Shown here: positions 41,790 through 50,428 of the stretch, piece by piece
Layout: each line of letters begins with the position of its first letter
Numbering within the stretch: the stretch's first letter is position 1
NCBI RefSeq assembly: GCF_003258365.1
Contig: NZ_QHKM01000012.1
Coordinates: 1-64,000 of the forward strand
Direction of reading: 5' to 3'
DNA: 64,000 nt
Origin: Hymenobacter edaphi
Lineage (GTDB): Bacteria; Bacteroidota; Bacteroidia; Cytophagales; Hymenobacteraceae
Notes under the pieces: generated by a model
Told to the model about the DNA's origin: nothing
Database searches by the model: none
The model's input: the letters and a program-made list of their open reading frames with translations, nothing else
Program-made: the position numbers and the translations under genes

Positions 41790-42554
41790 TTACACGGGCC
41801 GCGCGGCTTTGGAGGCCGGAAAATCCGGGTTCAGTCGCGCTAGCGTGTCGCGCAGGGTGGCGGCCACCGCGTAGGCCTTGTACCAGTTCTGGTCGGCGGG
41901 CACGATGTGCCAGGGCGCCTCGGCGGGACTGCAGTGGCGGAACACGTCCTCGTACACGGCGCGGTACTGGGGCCACTGCTGGGTTTTGTCTTCGTCGCCG
42001 GCCTCGTATTTCCACTGCTTGGCCGGGTCGTGCACGCGCTCCAGCAGGCGCTTGCGCTGCTCTTCTTCCGAGACGTGCAGGTAGAACTTGAGGATGGTGG
42101 TGCCGGCCTGCTGCAGCAGCCGCTCGAAGTCGTTGATGCGGGCAAAGCGGCGGCGGGCTTCGGCGGCGCCCACCAGCCCCTGCACGCGGGTGATGAGCAC
42201 GTCCTCGTAGTGCGAGCGGTTGAAGACCTGAATCATGCCCTTGGGCGGCGTGCGCTGATGAATGCGCCAGAGGAAGTCGTGGGCCAGCTCGTCCTTGCTG
42301 GGCTCCTTGAAGGAGTGCACCGCCACGCCCTGCGGGTTCAGCCCGCTGAACACGCTGCGAATCAGCCCGTCCTTGCCGCTGGCGTCCATGCCCTGCAGGA
42401 TGATGAGCAGGCTGCGGCGGTTTTCGGCGTAGAGGCGCTCCTGCCAGCTCACCAGCTCCTGCCGGATGCGCTCCAACTCGCGCTGGGTTTCGCGTTTGTG
42501 AAAGCCGGCCGGGGCGCGGGTGGTCAGCTGGGTCAGGTCGAGGTCGGGAGTCAT
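41790..42554 (-). CDS. ppk2: Polyphosphate kinase 2
   Basis: This is 254 residues of class I PPK2. Walker A is GMDASGKDG (55-63). The lid and Walker B regions read HSFKEPSKDELAHDFLWRIHQ and QVFNRSHYEDVLITRV, and later KFYLHVSEEEQRKRLLER and WHIVPADQNWYKAY are typical. It transfers phosphate between polyphosphate and nucleoside diphosphates, mostly making ATP or GTP from polyphosphate. Cytosolic. It is followed by no partner gene; its neighbour upstream is the CZB-like gene 61 bp away on the same strand. Confidence 0.9.
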   Translation of the reverse strand: MTPDLDLTQLTTRAPAGFHKRETQRELERIRQELVSWQERLYAENRRSLLIILQGMDASGKDGLIRSVFSGLNPQGVAVHSFKEPSKDELAHDFLWRIHQRTPPKGMIQVFNRSHYEDVLITRVQGLVGAAEARRRFARINDFERLLQQAGTTILKFYLHVSEEEQRKRLLERVHDPAKQWKYEAGDEDKTQQWPQYRAVYEDVFRHCSPAEAPWHIVPADQNWYKAYAVAATLRDTLARLNPDFPASKAARPV

Positions 42555-42615
42555 GCCGGGGCGGCGCGTAAAGGGCGCTCCGTCCCGCTACGCGCCCGGC
42601 CGCGAAAAGGCTGGC

Positions 42616-42981
42616 TTACACCACCTCGCGCTCCAGCGCCAGCAGCAGCGCGTCGATGCGGTCGGCGTGGGTGTTAAGCTGGTCGAGGCCGGCGCGGGCT
42701 TCCTCGATCTGGCCGCGCTGGTAGAGGCGCACCAAGTCGCGGCCGGTGTCGAGCAGGCGCTGCAGTTGCGCGTCGATCTGCGTCACCTCGGGCCGGGCGC
42801 CGTACTTGGGCTTCACCACCGCGTCGAGCCACTGGCCCAGCGGGTTATCGGCGCGTGCGAACAGGGCCGAGTCGGCCTCGCGCACGCCGTAAAGCACCGA
42901 GCGCAGCCGGGATTTAAACAGCACCTGCTTGATGCGGGCCTGCTGGAAATCCAGGCTGGTAATGTCGAAGGCCAATGCCAT
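42616..42981 (-). CDS. Degenerate CZB-domain protein lacking zinc ligands
   Basis: This is 121 residues. The layout DFQQARIKQVLFKSRLRSVL, DNPLGQWLDAVV, PEVTQIDAQLQRLLDTG and AGLDQLNTHADRI matches the chemoreceptor zinc-binding (CZB) four-helix domain. However, the expected ligands are replaced: His of the xxDHxxWK-type motif is Gln, Cys of CxLGxW is Asn, and the HxxxH pair is missing. The ATG at 42981 lies 10 bp after the stop of the PAS protein gene, so the two form an operon and probably a signalling pair. The start is supported by the family N-terminus. Confidence 0.6.
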   Translation of the reverse strand: MALAFDITSLDFQQARIKQVLFKSRLRSVLYGVREADSALFARADNPLGQWLDAVVKPKYGARPEVTQIDAQLQRLLDTGRDLVRLYQRGQIEEARAGLDQLNTHADRIDALLLALEREVV

Positions 42982-42991
42982 TGAGGAGGAG

Positions 42992-44290
42992 TTAGGCGCC
43001 GGAATGAGCGGCCGGGCCGGCGCCATGCAGGCGCTCCAACACCTGACGGGCCCGAACAAGTTCAGTTACGTCGAAGGCAAAGCAGAATAAGCCCACCACC
43101 TGGCCGTGTTCACGGAAGGGCTGGTACACGAAGTTCAGGTACAGGGGCTCGGGTGCGGTGCCCACGGTCAGCGGCACTTCCTGGCCGTAGTACGGCTCGC
43201 CGGTGCGGTATACCTGCTCGATCAGCTGCTGAAAGCCCTGCTCCACCGCCTCGGGTATGGCCTCGGCCACCGGCCGCCCCAGCAACTGCCGGCCGGGGAA
43301 CAGGGTGTGCTGGTACCGCTCGTTCACGAACTCGAAGCGGTGCTCCGGCCCGCGCACAATGGCAATGAGGGCCGGCGCCTGCTGAAACAGCTGCAAAAAG
43401 GTTTCGCGCTGGGCCACGGCGTGCTGCTGGGCGGCGTAGGCCTGGTCGGAGAGGGCCGCGTGCTGCTCGCTGGCGGCCAGCAGCTCCTGTACCAGCTGCT
43501 TCTGGTCGTGAATGTCGGTGGCGCTACCGACCCACATGGTCGTCTGGCCAGTCTCGCTGCGGCGGGGCACGGCGCGGGCCAGCACCCAGCGGTACTGCCC
43601 GTCGTGGCGGCGCAGGCGGTACTCGGCCTGAAAAACGTCGTGCCCGGCCAGGGCCTGCGCCCAGGCCGCGTTGAGGGCCGCGGCGTCGTCGGGGTGTACC
43701 ACGGCGCCGGCGGTCTGCTCAATGGACTGGTCGAGTAGGTCGTAGCCCGTAAACTGTCGCCAGCGCGAGTTAAAGTAATCGGTGTGGCCGTCGGGGCGGG
43801 TGGTCCACACCATCACGGGCAGGGCCTCCAGCACAAACTGCGCCTGCGCCTGGGCCTCGGCCAAGGCCTGCTGCATCTGCTGATTTTGCTGCCGGGCCAG
43901 CTGCTGCTCGGTCACGTCTTCGGGCGTCTGCAGGATGTAGAGCAGCCGGCCGTCGTCGTCGAGAATGGGGTGGTGGGTGAGCTGCCAGTAGCGCACCTCC
44001 GTGCCGCCGCCCTGGGCGGCGGGCCGCTCCAGGTCGTAGCGCAGCAGCGCCATGGTGTGCGGGCGCAGGGTGCGGCGCACCTCCTCCTGCGACGCAAACA
44101 GCTCGCGCTGGCTTTCCGGGGCCGAGGGATACGCTTCGAAAATGCTGCGCCCGATGCCCTGCTCCCGCGGCAGCATCGAGACGCGCTGGTGGGCGTCGGA
44201 GTTATCGAGGACGGTGCCATCGGCCGCGAGTAGCAGAAAATTGCCGGGCAGCCGGTGAAACAGGCGGTGGTAATCGACGGAAACGGGCAT
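42992..44290 (-). CDS. Three-PAS sensor protein without output domain
   Basis: This is 432 residues and cytosolic. There are three PAS folds: about 5-130 (LLLAADGTVLDNSDAHQRVS to LLYILQTPEDVTEQQ), 145-280 (LEALPVMVWTTRPDGHTDYF to MWVGSATDIHDQK) and 310-425 (APALIAIVRGPEHRFEFVN to LFCFAFDVTELVRA). Short coiled-coil linkers (QQLARQQNQQMQQALAEAQAQ) join them. No kinase, GGDEF or methyl-acceptor domain follows; the protein ends after the third PAS. Output may go through the CZB-like partner downstream. TATCTTCG at 44331-44324 is one base off the -7 word. Confidence 0.75.
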   Translation of the reverse strand: MPVSVDYHRLFHRLPGNFLLLAADGTVLDNSDAHQRVSMLPREQGIGRSIFEAYPSAPESQRELFASQEEVRRTLRPHTMALLRYDLERPAAQGGGTEVRYWQLTHHPILDDDGRLLYILQTPEDVTEQQLARQQNQQMQQALAEAQAQAQFVLEALPVMVWTTRPDGHTDYFNSRWRQFTGYDLLDQSIEQTAGAVVHPDDAAALNAAWAQALAGHDVFQAEYRLRRHDGQYRWVLARAVPRRSETGQTTMWVGSATDIHDQKQLVQELLAASEQHAALSDQAYAAQQHAVAQRETFLQLFQQAPALIAIVRGPEHRFEFVNERYQHTLFPGRQLLGRPVAEAIPEAVEQGFQQLIEQVYRTGEPYYGQEVPLTVGTAPEPLYLNFVYQPFREHGQVVGLFCFAFDVTELVRARQVLERLHGAGPAAHSGA

Positions 44291-44486
44291 ACGTGAGCGG
44301 TAAGGAAATGCGCGCAGGCAGGACGAAGATAGCAGATGCCGCGGGCCGCTCACCGGCCCGCCCAAGCACTTGCCTGCCCCATACGAAGGCGGGGTAGCTG
44401 CCGTCGAGCTTTCCTGAAAAAACCTTGGCAATAAGCCGAATAATGCAGACGTTGCAGCAGTTCCTACCGCTTATTACTGGCCCGTT

Positions 44487-46439
44487 ATGCTCCGACGCTA
44501 CTCCTCCTTAGTACTGACACTGAGCCTGCTGGCCTGCGCCCGCCCCGACGATTCTACCGTCGGCCGCAGCGGCCAGCCCGGCCGTTCTGCCGCTGCTTCA
44601 TTGCCTGCTTCGCCTCCCGCGCGCGTGGCGCCGACTGCCGCCGCCGGCGCACCGACGACGCCGGCCGGTGCAGGCCAAGCGCCGCTGAGCGTGGCCGAAG
44701 AGCCGGCCGCGCGCGTGGCTGCATCGGCCGCGGCCAGTAGTCCGTACGGTCGCCGCGCCAACAGCTTGGCCGCCGGGCCCGAACCCTCGGCCGCCCAGGC
44801 GGCCAACGCGGAGCGCCCTTCCACGTCGCGGGCGGCTCGCCGCCGCGCCGGGCGCCCGGCGCCGGCCGGGGCCAACAAGCCGGCTGCCGGGGCCGCCACG
44901 GCGGCCACGCGACCAGTAATCCATGCGGCTGCGCCGGCACTAGCGGCCGAGGCCGCGGCTCCCGGCCGCTCCGACCTTCCAACGCAATTCGCCGCTTCGG
45001 AGAGTAGCCTGGCCGCGGGCAGCGCCGAGCTGCTGCCCGAAACGGCCTGGGCGGGCCTGCCCGGGCCCCCCACCCAGGTATTCCGGCTGCAGGCCGCCCT
45101 CGATACCGCCGTGGTGGGCGTGCGCGGGACCCTGCTGGCATTGCCGGCCAACGCCTTTGCCGACGCCGACGACCCCGAGCAGAAGCCGGTGACGGGCACG
45201 GTGGAAGTCCGGCTGCGCGAGTTCTACACCGTGGCCGACATGGTGCTCAACCAGCTGCACACCGCCTCCGGCGACAAGCTGCTCGAAACCGGGGGCATGG
45301 TGCAGCTCACCGTGCGTACCCCCGACGGCCGCCCCTGCCGGCTGCGGCCCGGGGCCTCGCTGCTGATGCGCGTGCCCGCGGCCCGGCCGGCCGCGGGCAT
45401 GCAGCTGTTCAGCGGCGTTGCCACCCGCACGGGCCGCATCGACTGGCAACGGCCGCGCCGGGCCCTGAACATCCGGCGGCTGCGCGGGGGCGGGCCCCTG
45501 CTGCGCGGCTCGGTGTCGCTGCAGCGCTTTCTGCAGCAGCGCGTTACCTGTTCGGCGGCCACTCTGCGCGCGCTGAAGCGGAGTCCAACGCGGCTGCGGC
45601 ACGCCAAATGGTTTGCCCAGCGGCGCTACCGCCTGCTGACGCAGTGGCGGGCCGTGCTCTTCGTCGACTCCACTGGGCGGGTGGCCCGGGTGAAGCAGAC
45701 CGGCAGCGCCCCTGCCGAGTTGCGTGCGGCCGTCGACCAGGCGGTGAGCCAGCTGCCCCTGTTTGTGCCGGGCTACGTGCTGGGGCCCACTACCGCCCCG
45801 GCGCGGCGGCTGCGGCGCGGGCAGGTGCGGGTGAAGCCCCCGCGGCTGGCCACCCGCAGCGTGGTGCCGGTGTGGCTGGGCGTCGACCGTAAGGGGCGCG
45901 TGCTGGTGTACAGCGACCGGCTGGCGCGTACGCCGGTGGTCGGCAATGCCCTGCGCACGGAGTTTATCAGCCAGCAGGACGCCCAGCAGCGCTTGGGGCG
46001 GCTGAGCCAGCAGGAGGCCAACGCCATGGATGCCGGGCAAATGGGCGGCTACCTCTTCGCCGCCACCGACCTGGGCTGGATCAACTGCGACCAGTTTTAC
46101 TACTCGCCTCAGCCCAAAATTCAGTTCACCGTGCGCGGCTCCCGGCCCGATGAAGTGGTCAGCCTGGTGTTTCGCAACATCCGCGCGGTCATGGCCGGGC
46201 AGGCCTACGACGGCGGGCACGTCTTCCATAATATTCCGCGCAACGAACCCGTGACGGTAGTGGCCCTGCGCCGCCGCGGCACGCAGCTGGAGCTGGCCCT
46301 GCAGACTACCACCGTCGACAAGGCGCCGCTCACCGGCCTGAGCTACCAGCCCGTCACGCCCGAGCAGCTGCGGGTGGCTCTGGCCCAACTCAACGGGGCC
46401 GGGCAACCGGCCGCGCCGCCGGCGCTGAGCCGGCGCTAA
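44487..46439 (+). CDS. Large lipoprotein with Ala/Pro-rich linker
   Basis: This is 650 residues. Start MLRRYSSLVLTLSLLACARP gives lipobox LLAC with lipidated Cys at 17. Residues 20-160 are an Ala/Pro/Arg-rich, probably disordered stretch. The following part (GVRGTLLALPANAFADADD, VTGTVEVRLREFYTVADMVL, KLLETGGMVQLTVRTPDGRP) and the end part (MGGYLFAATDLGWINCDQFY) are patterns I have seen in uncharacterised Bacteroidota lipoproteins. There is no catalytic motif. It is probably anchored in the outer membrane and faces the periplasm. Confidence 0.6.
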   Translation: MLRRYSSLVLTLSLLACARPDDSTVGRSGQPGRSAAASLPASPPARVAPTAAAGAPTTPAGAGQAPLSVAEEPAARVAASAAASSPYGRRANSLAAGPEPSAAQAANAERPSTSRAARRRAGRPAPAGANKPAAGAATAATRPVIHAAAPALAAEAAAPGRSDLPTQFAASESSLAAGSAELLPETAWAGLPGPPTQVFRLQAALDTAVVGVRGTLLALPANAFADADDPEQKPVTGTVEVRLREFYTVADMVLNQLHTASGDKLLETGGMVQLTVRTPDGRPCRLRPGASLLMRVPAARPAAGMQLFSGVATRTGRIDWQRPRRALNIRRLRGGGPLLRGSVSLQRFLQQRVTCSAATLRALKRSPTRLRHAKWFAQRRYRLLTQWRAVLFVDSTGRVARVKQTGSAPAELRAAVDQAVSQLPLFVPGYVLGPTTAPARRLRRGQVRVKPPRLATRSVVPVWLGVDRKGRVLVYSDRLARTPVVGNALRTEFISQQDAQQRLGRLSQQEANAMDAGQMGGYLFAATDLGWINCDQFYYSPQPKIQFTVRGSRPDEVVSLVFRNIRAVMAGQAYDGGHVFHNIPRNEPVTVVALRRRGTQLELALQTTTVDKAPLTGLSYQPVTPEQLRVALAQLNGAGQPAAPPALSRR

Positions 46440-46448
46440 CCACGGGCA

Positions 46449-46865
46449 TCAGCGCTGCGCCACCAGCCAGCGCACGGCTTCGCCTTCGTCGGTAAACTGG
46501 TTCACCGAGCAGTTGTCGCCGTGGGTGTGGGGCAGGGGCGGCAGCGACTCGTCCTGCACGTCATCGGCCTGGTGCGGGCCGATGAGGAAGGCCAGGTACA
46601 CGTGCCCGTGCAGGTGCTGGCGCAGCGTGGGGTAAAACACCGACGTGAGCCAGTGCACGTCGCGGGCATCCACTTCCACCCGGCGGCGCGCGTCGATCAG
46701 CCAGCGCCGGCAGGTGTCGCAGCCGCCGGCGTAGCGCAGAATTTCCTGGTAGCCCGTCCGCAGTTCCTGGGAGCCGACGGGGCGCGTCCAGCGGGCCGTC
46801 ACCAACCCCAGGTCGGGGCGGTGCTGCAGCAGCAAGTAATCGGTAACGGCAACGGGTGACTCCAT
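46449..46865 (-). CDS. STAS-like hypothetical protein
   Basis: This is 138 residues starting MESPVAVTDYLLLQHRPDLG. The sequence alternates strands and helices (LVTARWTRPVGSQELRTGY, CRRWLIDARRRVEVDARDVH, HVYLAFLIGPHQADD) and ends DEGEAVRWLVAQR, similar to the end of the gene at 37984. Proteins of this shape in Bacteroidota are often called SpoIIAA-like. Function is unknown. The ATG at 46865 is chosen because the frame further upstream is low-complexity. Confidence 0.5.
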   Translation of the reverse strand: MESPVAVTDYLLLQHRPDLGLVTARWTRPVGSQELRTGYQEILRYAGGCDTCRRWLIDARRRVEVDARDVHWLTSVFYPTLRQHLHGHVYLAFLIGPHQADDVQDESLPPLPHTHGDNCSVNQFTDEGEAVRWLVAQR

Positions 46866-47227
46866 ACGCAAATCAGCAGGTGGATGAATGGCGCGGCAAG
46901 CGGAGGTACGGGAGCGGTTGCGCCAGTGTTCGATCGGGGCCGCGCCGCCGGCTTCGGCCGCCGCGTGGCTGGCCTGGGCAGCACCTAAGGTAAGGGAGCC
47001 GCACCCAACAGGGCGCACCTGCCGGGTGGGTGCGGGGCCCTGGTAAGGTTGTCGAAAGAAGGCAAAACATTGGCACTGAGTGGGTTACCCGGCGCTGGCT
47101 GGCTTTATTCGGTACTGCTGACGACCGCGCCGGGGTAGCCTTTGCGCCGTATTTCCCGGTGGCGCGGGCGGGCATACGCCGCATCCTGCGCAGGGCAGGC
47201 TTTGCCCGAAAAATCGTAAAGCGCACG
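46866..47227. other. Intergenic region, nothing recognised
   Basis: This 362-bp space between the STAS-like gene start and the M13 peptidase terminator shows no convincing gene, promoter word or repeated element. A short open frame on the plus strand runs into the antisense of the peptidase gene and is judged accidental. Confidence 0.4.
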
Positions 47228-47261
47228 AAAAAAGGCGCCCTGCATGGTGCAGGGCGCCTTT
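47228..47261 (-). terminator. Terminator of the first M13 peptidase gene
   Basis: AAAGGCGCCCTGCA (47231-47244) pairs perfectly with 47248-47261 around 3 nt. On the minus strand the stem runs into a T tract. It lies 32 bp beyond the peptidase stop. Confidence 0.9.
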
Positions 47262-47292
47262 GGCTCGGCAGTAGCAGCGCGCCGCCCGGCGC

Positions 47293-49413
47293 TTACCAGA
47301 TGGTGGCGCGCTGCTGCTCGTTGCGCACCATCTTGTCGCCGGGCTTGCAGCCGAAGGCCTGGTAGAACTCGGGCATGTTCATCAGCGGGCCGTTCACCCG
47401 GAACTGGGCCGGGGAGTGCGGGTCCGTCAGCACCTGCTGGCGCAGGTACTCGGGGCGGGCGTTGGTGCGCCAGATCTGGGCCCAGGCCAGGAAGAAGCGC
47501 TGCTCGGGCGTGAAGCCGTCGTAGCGGGGGCGCGGGGCGTTGCCGTATTTCTGCTGCAGCTGCTTCTGCAGGGCCGAGTAAGCCAGGGCCGTGCCGCCGA
47601 AGTCGGCCAGGTTTTCGCCCATCGTGAGCTTGCCGTTCACAAACACCGAGTCGAGCGGGGCGAAGGCCGAGTACTGGCTGCCCACCAGGTCGGCGCGCTT
47701 CTGAAATTCGGCCGCGTCCTCCTTGGTCCACCAGTCGCGCAGGTTGCCCTCCGCGTCCGACTGCCGGCCCCGGTCGTCGAAGCCGTGGGTGATTTCGTGG
47801 CCGATGACGGCGCCCATGCCGCCGTAGTTGACCGCGTCGTCGGCCTTGGGGTCGAAGAACGGGGGCTGCATGATGCCGGCCGGGAAGACGATTTCGTTGA
47901 GCGAGGAGTTGTAGTAGGCATTCACCGTGGGCGGCGTCATGCCCCACACCGAGCGGTCGATGGGCTTGCCGTAGCGGCTCACGTTGTCCTTGGCGTCCCA
48001 GAGCCGGGCGTTGATAACGTTCTGCAGGTAGGACTCGCGCGAGATGCTCAGCGCCGAGTAGTCTTTCCACTTATCGGGGTAGCCGATTTTCACCGTGAAG
48101 GCATTGAGCTTCTTCAGCGCCTCCTGCTTGGTGCCCGCGCTCATCCAGGGCAGCTGCTGGATGTGGTCGGCCATGGCGGCTTTGATGTTGGCCACCATTT
48201 CCAGGGCCTTGGTCTTGGTTTCGGGCGTGAAGGCCTTGTCGACGTACAGCTGGCCGAAGGCCTCGCCCAAAGCTCCGTCGGTGGCGCGCAGCATGCGCTT
48301 CCAGCGCGGCTGCTGCTGCTTGGCCCCGCTCAGCACCTGCTGAAAGCGGAAGGCCTCGTCGACGTAGGCCTGGGGCAGGGCCGCGGCAAACGACGACGCG
48401 ACGTGCCAGCGCAGGTAGGTTTTCCAGTCGCCGAGCAGCTCGGCTTTCAGGGCGGCGCTGGCGTCCTTCAGGAAGTCGGGCTGGCCCACGATGACCTCCC
48501 GGGCCGCGCCCAGGCCCAGCTGCTGCAGCATGGCCGTCACGCCCAGGTTCGGAAACTGCTGGCTGGCCTCGGCCACCGTCATCTTGTTGTAGTTGGCGTA
48601 CGGGTCGCGCAGGGCCACGCGGTCCTTGGAGGCCCGGGCGAGGCGCGTTTCCAGGCGCAGCACCGTGGCGGCGTTTTTCTCGGCCGCGGCCGCGTTGTCG
48701 CCCAGCATCTTAAAGGTGTTGACCAGGTAGGTCTGGTAGGCCGCGCGAATGGTCTTCGAGCGCGCGTCGTCCTTGAGGTAGTAGTCGCGGTCGGGCAGCG
48801 TCAGGCCGCCCTGCGAGAGGTACACGGCGTACTGCGTGCTGATTTTGCGGTCCTGGTTGACGCCCACGCCCAGCACCGAGCGCGTCTGTAGCTGCTGCTG
48901 GCGCACCAGCGCGTTCTGCAGGCCTTTCAGGTCCTTGATAGCCGCGATGCGCGCCAACTCGGGCTGCAGGTACTTCAGCCCGGCCTTCTCGATGGCCACG
49001 GTGTCCATGGCCGAGGCGTAGAAGTCGCCGACTTTTTGCAGGTTGGAGCCCTTGGCGGCGGTTTGGTTGGCGGCCGCGTCGGTCAGAATCTGCCGCAGCA
49101 CGGCGTTGTTCTGGTCGATAAGCGTGTTCCACGAGCCCCAGGTCGACTCCGAGGCCGGAATGGGCGTGTTCTTCAGCCAGGTGCCCGAGGCGAACTGGAA
49201 AAAGTTGTCGCAGGGCGACACCGAGCGGTCGATGTTGGCCACTTCGAGGCCGATGCCGGGCTGGCTGGGCTGCTCGGCCTGGGCGGGCGTGGCCGTGGCC
49301 GCCGTGGGGGCCGTAGCGGTGACGGTGGCGGGGGTGGAGCTACTGGACGCGCAGCTGCTGAGGAAGCCGGCCAGGGCGCCGGCGGCCAGCAGGAGGTACT
49401 TGGGATTGGACAT
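47293..49413 (-). CDS. pepO: M13 (neprilysin-like) metallopeptidase, lipoprotein, copy 1
   Basis: This is 706 residues. Start MSNPKYLLLAAGALAGFLSSC makes a lipoprotein with Cys at 21. The M13 N-terminal domain begins VSPCDNFFQFASGTWLKN. The zinc site is VIGHEITHGFDD with GENLADFGG supplying the third ligand, and NAYYNSSLNEIVFPAG holds the substrate-binding NAYY. It cleaves short peptides outside the inner membrane. The copy at 50429 has the same length and order of motifs, with an outer-membrane barrel gene between them. TTTCTTTG at 49446-49439 is one base off the -7 consensus. Confidence 0.9.
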   Translation of the reverse strand: MSNPKYLLLAAGALAGFLSSCASSSSTPATVTATAPTAATATPAQAEQPSQPGIGLEVANIDRSVSPCDNFFQFASGTWLKNTPIPASESTWGSWNTLIDQNNAVLRQILTDAAANQTAAKGSNLQKVGDFYASAMDTVAIEKAGLKYLQPELARIAAIKDLKGLQNALVRQQQLQTRSVLGVGVNQDRKISTQYAVYLSQGGLTLPDRDYYLKDDARSKTIRAAYQTYLVNTFKMLGDNAAAAEKNAATVLRLETRLARASKDRVALRDPYANYNKMTVAEASQQFPNLGVTAMLQQLGLGAAREVIVGQPDFLKDASAALKAELLGDWKTYLRWHVASSFAAALPQAYVDEAFRFQQVLSGAKQQQPRWKRMLRATDGALGEAFGQLYVDKAFTPETKTKALEMVANIKAAMADHIQQLPWMSAGTKQEALKKLNAFTVKIGYPDKWKDYSALSISRESYLQNVINARLWDAKDNVSRYGKPIDRSVWGMTPPTVNAYYNSSLNEIVFPAGIMQPPFFDPKADDAVNYGGMGAVIGHEITHGFDDRGRQSDAEGNLRDWWTKEDAAEFQKRADLVGSQYSAFAPLDSVFVNGKLTMGENLADFGGTALAYSALQKQLQQKYGNAPRPRYDGFTPEQRFFLAWAQIWRTNARPEYLRQQVLTDPHSPAQFRVNGPLMNMPEFYQAFGCKPGDKMVRNEQQRATIW

Positions 49414-49559
49414 GAAACGAAACGAACGGTGGTACGAGCAAAGAAAGTAGTGAAGAATTTGGAAAGGCTGCTGCGCGGGGCGGCGCCGGTCCAAATATTC
49501 ACATCGTTCGGCCTGCTTTTTTGCGTACCTCGCATTCGGCGGGGCGGCTGCGGGGCGGG

Positions 49560-50279
49560 CTAGGCGCCGCCCCGCAGCCGGTAGCTTACCTGCACCTGCA
49601 AGGCGGCGTTGCGGGCCCGGGTCAGGTTGTAGTGGTCGGCGTAGGCGCGGGGAATGGGGCGGGCGGGGCCGAATACCGGCGCCGGGTACAGCGACGTGAG
49701 GGCGCCGGCGTAGCGCAGGCCCACGCTCAGCGCCGGGGTCAGCGCCAGGCCCAGCCCGGCCGCGTAGCCGGCTTCCCAGCGGCGAAAGTCCGCCGTCGAC
49801 TCGCTGGCGGAATGGAGCAGGTACTCGTAGGCGCCGCTGTTGCGCACGTAGTCCCGGGTCTGCAGCGCGTTGCGACCCGCGGTCAGGTAGCTCAGCTGGG
49901 GGCCGGCTTCGGCAAAAACCTTCCCGAAGCGCACGCGCACCAGCACGGGCAGCGTCAGGTAGTGCAGGCGGCTTTTCTCCTCGTGCTCGTAGTAGCCCAA
50001 GGAGCCTTCCCAGCCCAGCACGCCCTCCGACTGAAAACGGGCGCCGCGGCTTTCGTACAGCAACTCGGCCTGCAGGGCTACGCGGGGGCTCAGCGGCTGG
50101 CGGAGCCAGGCCCCGGCCACGGGCCCCGGGCGGCCGTTTATCCGGTGGTTGGCCGGCAGCTGAGCGTCGTGATAAGCGCTGGCCAGTACCCCGCCCTTAA
50201 CGCCGAATTCCGGCGTCTGGGCCTGGAGGGGCGCCGCGGCGGCCAGCAGCGCCGGCAATACGAGTGAGCGAGTATGCAT
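49560..50279 (-). CDS. Outer-membrane beta-barrel protein
   Basis: This is 239 residues with a signal peptide (MHTRSLVLPALLAAAAPLQAQ). The pattern FGVKGGVLASAY, RVALQAELLYESRGARF, LTLPVLVRVRFGKVFAEAGPQLSYL and LSVGLRYAGAL is that of the small porin-like barrel family PF13568 of Bacteroidota. The C-terminus QVQVSYRLRGGA is less typical because it does not end in an aromatic residue. Role unknown. It lies between the two M13 peptidase genes on the same strand. Confidence 0.7.
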   Translation of the reverse strand: MHTRSLVLPALLAAAAPLQAQTPEFGVKGGVLASAYHDAQLPANHRINGRPGPVAGAWLRQPLSPRVALQAELLYESRGARFQSEGVLGWEGSLGYYEHEEKSRLHYLTLPVLVRVRFGKVFAEAGPQLSYLTAGRNALQTRDYVRNSGAYEYLLHSASESTADFRRWEAGYAAGLGLALTPALSVGLRYAGALTSLYPAPVFGPARPIPRAYADHYNLTRARNAALQVQVSYRLRGGA

Positions 50280-50375
50280 GGGGCAGAATAGCAGGGGTTA
50301 ACGCACCAGGGTATCAGCAACAGGAGCCCGGTTGGTAAAGCAAGGTTGCATCGGCCCACCGGCCCCGAACGCGCA

Positions 50376-50405
50376 ACGGGCAGCCCGCACCAGCAGGCTG
50401 CCCGT
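50376..50405. terminator. 10-bp hairpin after the second M13 gene
   Basis: ACGGGCAGCC (50376-50385) and GGCTGCCCGT (50396-50405) pair with a 10-nt loop, 24 bp beyond the stop of the minus-strand M13 gene. No T tract follows. Confidence 0.5.
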
Positions 50406-50428
50406 CGGAAAAAGGGGGCGCCCGGCGC

